A stretch of DNA of 50,625 nt from Bacteroidota bacterium (lineage in GTDB: Bacteria > Bacteroidota > Bacteroidia > Cytophagales > UBA9547): NCBI GenBank assembly GCA_004293915.1, contig RDZG01000065.1, positions 1 through 50,625 of the forward strand, in the 5' to 3' direction. This document shows positions 50,590 through 50,625 of this stretch, piece by piece. The first letter of the stretch is position 1. Every line of letters starts with the position of its first letter. Below the pieces are notes generated by a model. That model was not told where the DNA came from. It did no database searches and saw nothing but the letters and a program-made list of their open reading frames with translations. The translations under genes were made by a program, and so were the position numbers.

Positions 50590-50625
50590 ATGGCAACATT
50601 AGAGACTTACAAATTGACCGAATCA
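50590..50625 (+). CDS. Possible start of a gene, cut by the window edge
   Basis: ATG at 50590 opens a frame MATLETYKLTES to the end of the window, 18 bp after a CCGTTTT/AAAACGG hairpin (50550-50571). Only 12 codons can be seen, so it is not identifiable and may be chance. Confidence 0.2.
   Translation, partial: MATLETYKLTES

Noticed and set aside
1-50625. tRNA or rRNA genes, CRISPR arrays, replication origin
   Set aside because: I looked through the intergenic stretches and saw no cloverleaf, rRNA-like segment, direct-repeat array or DnaA-box cluster.

Overview
The window looks like a chromosome segment of a low-GC Bacteroidota bacterium. The evidence is a complete gldK-gldL-gldM-gldN block with a PorP/SprF-family gene (type IX secretion and gliding core), a protein with a type IX sorting tail, a SusC/TonB-type barrel receptor with an N-terminal carboxypeptidase-like domain, DUF4271, DUF4403, DUF4834 and DUF6175 families, and repeated TAnnTTTG (-7) promoter-like boxes with no obvious Shine-Dalgarno sequences. 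I cannot fix the order or genus from the sequence alone.

Layout. 1-3.0 kb: the 5' part of a secreted propeller-like protein, a frameshifted ParE/RelE-type toxin with its antitoxin, and a two-component pair whose kinase is frameshifted. 3.2-10.3 kb: a frameshifted Omp85/BamA-like protein, an Mrp/ApbC P-loop ATPase with an apparent short internal deletion, an APC amino-acid permease, a DUF4403 lipoprotein and a DUF3108 protein. 10.6-17.9 kb: an AraC-type regulator, a 1149-residue modular type IX cargo protein with six 50-residue NHL repeats, and a TonB-dependent receptor-like barrel. 18.1-21.9 kb: TatC, a chromate-type transporter, alanine dehydrogenase and TsaE. 21.9-31.2 kb: a long minus-strand block with a small barrel protein, gldN, gldM, gldL, gldK, porP/sprF, hemD, DUF4271 and a WecA/MraY-type transferase. 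31.3-39.1 kb: DUF4834, purD, a restriction-modification pair that sits directly upstream of purD, a LysM lytic transglycosylase and ftsZ. A candidate structured small RNA lies between the last two. 39.3-43.4 kb: a frameshifted secreted protein and a three-gene envelope cluster (DUF6175 plus two paralogous lipoproteins). 43.6-50.6 kb: a large FAD/Fe-S oxidoreductase carrying two in-frame palindrome-bounded insertions, an unknown membrane protein followed by a second, diverged copy of the oxidoreductase 3' end, an OmpA-family protein and a broken IS4-type transposase.

How the genes work together. GldKLMN and the PorP/SprF protein form the trans-envelope machine that would export cargo such as the 1149-residue protein. 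TatC, the Omp85-like protein, the lytic transglycosylase, the WecA-like enzyme and FtsZ are envelope and division functions. The most unusual features are the REP-like elements translated within the oxidoreductase, the 'ghost' gene end downstream of it, the candidate sRNA beside ftsZ, the uncharacterised DUF6175/lipoprotein cluster, and a self-regulating-looking methyltransferase operon placed in front of purD. Four genes carry single-base frameshifts. These may be real decay or assembly errors, and reads would decide.
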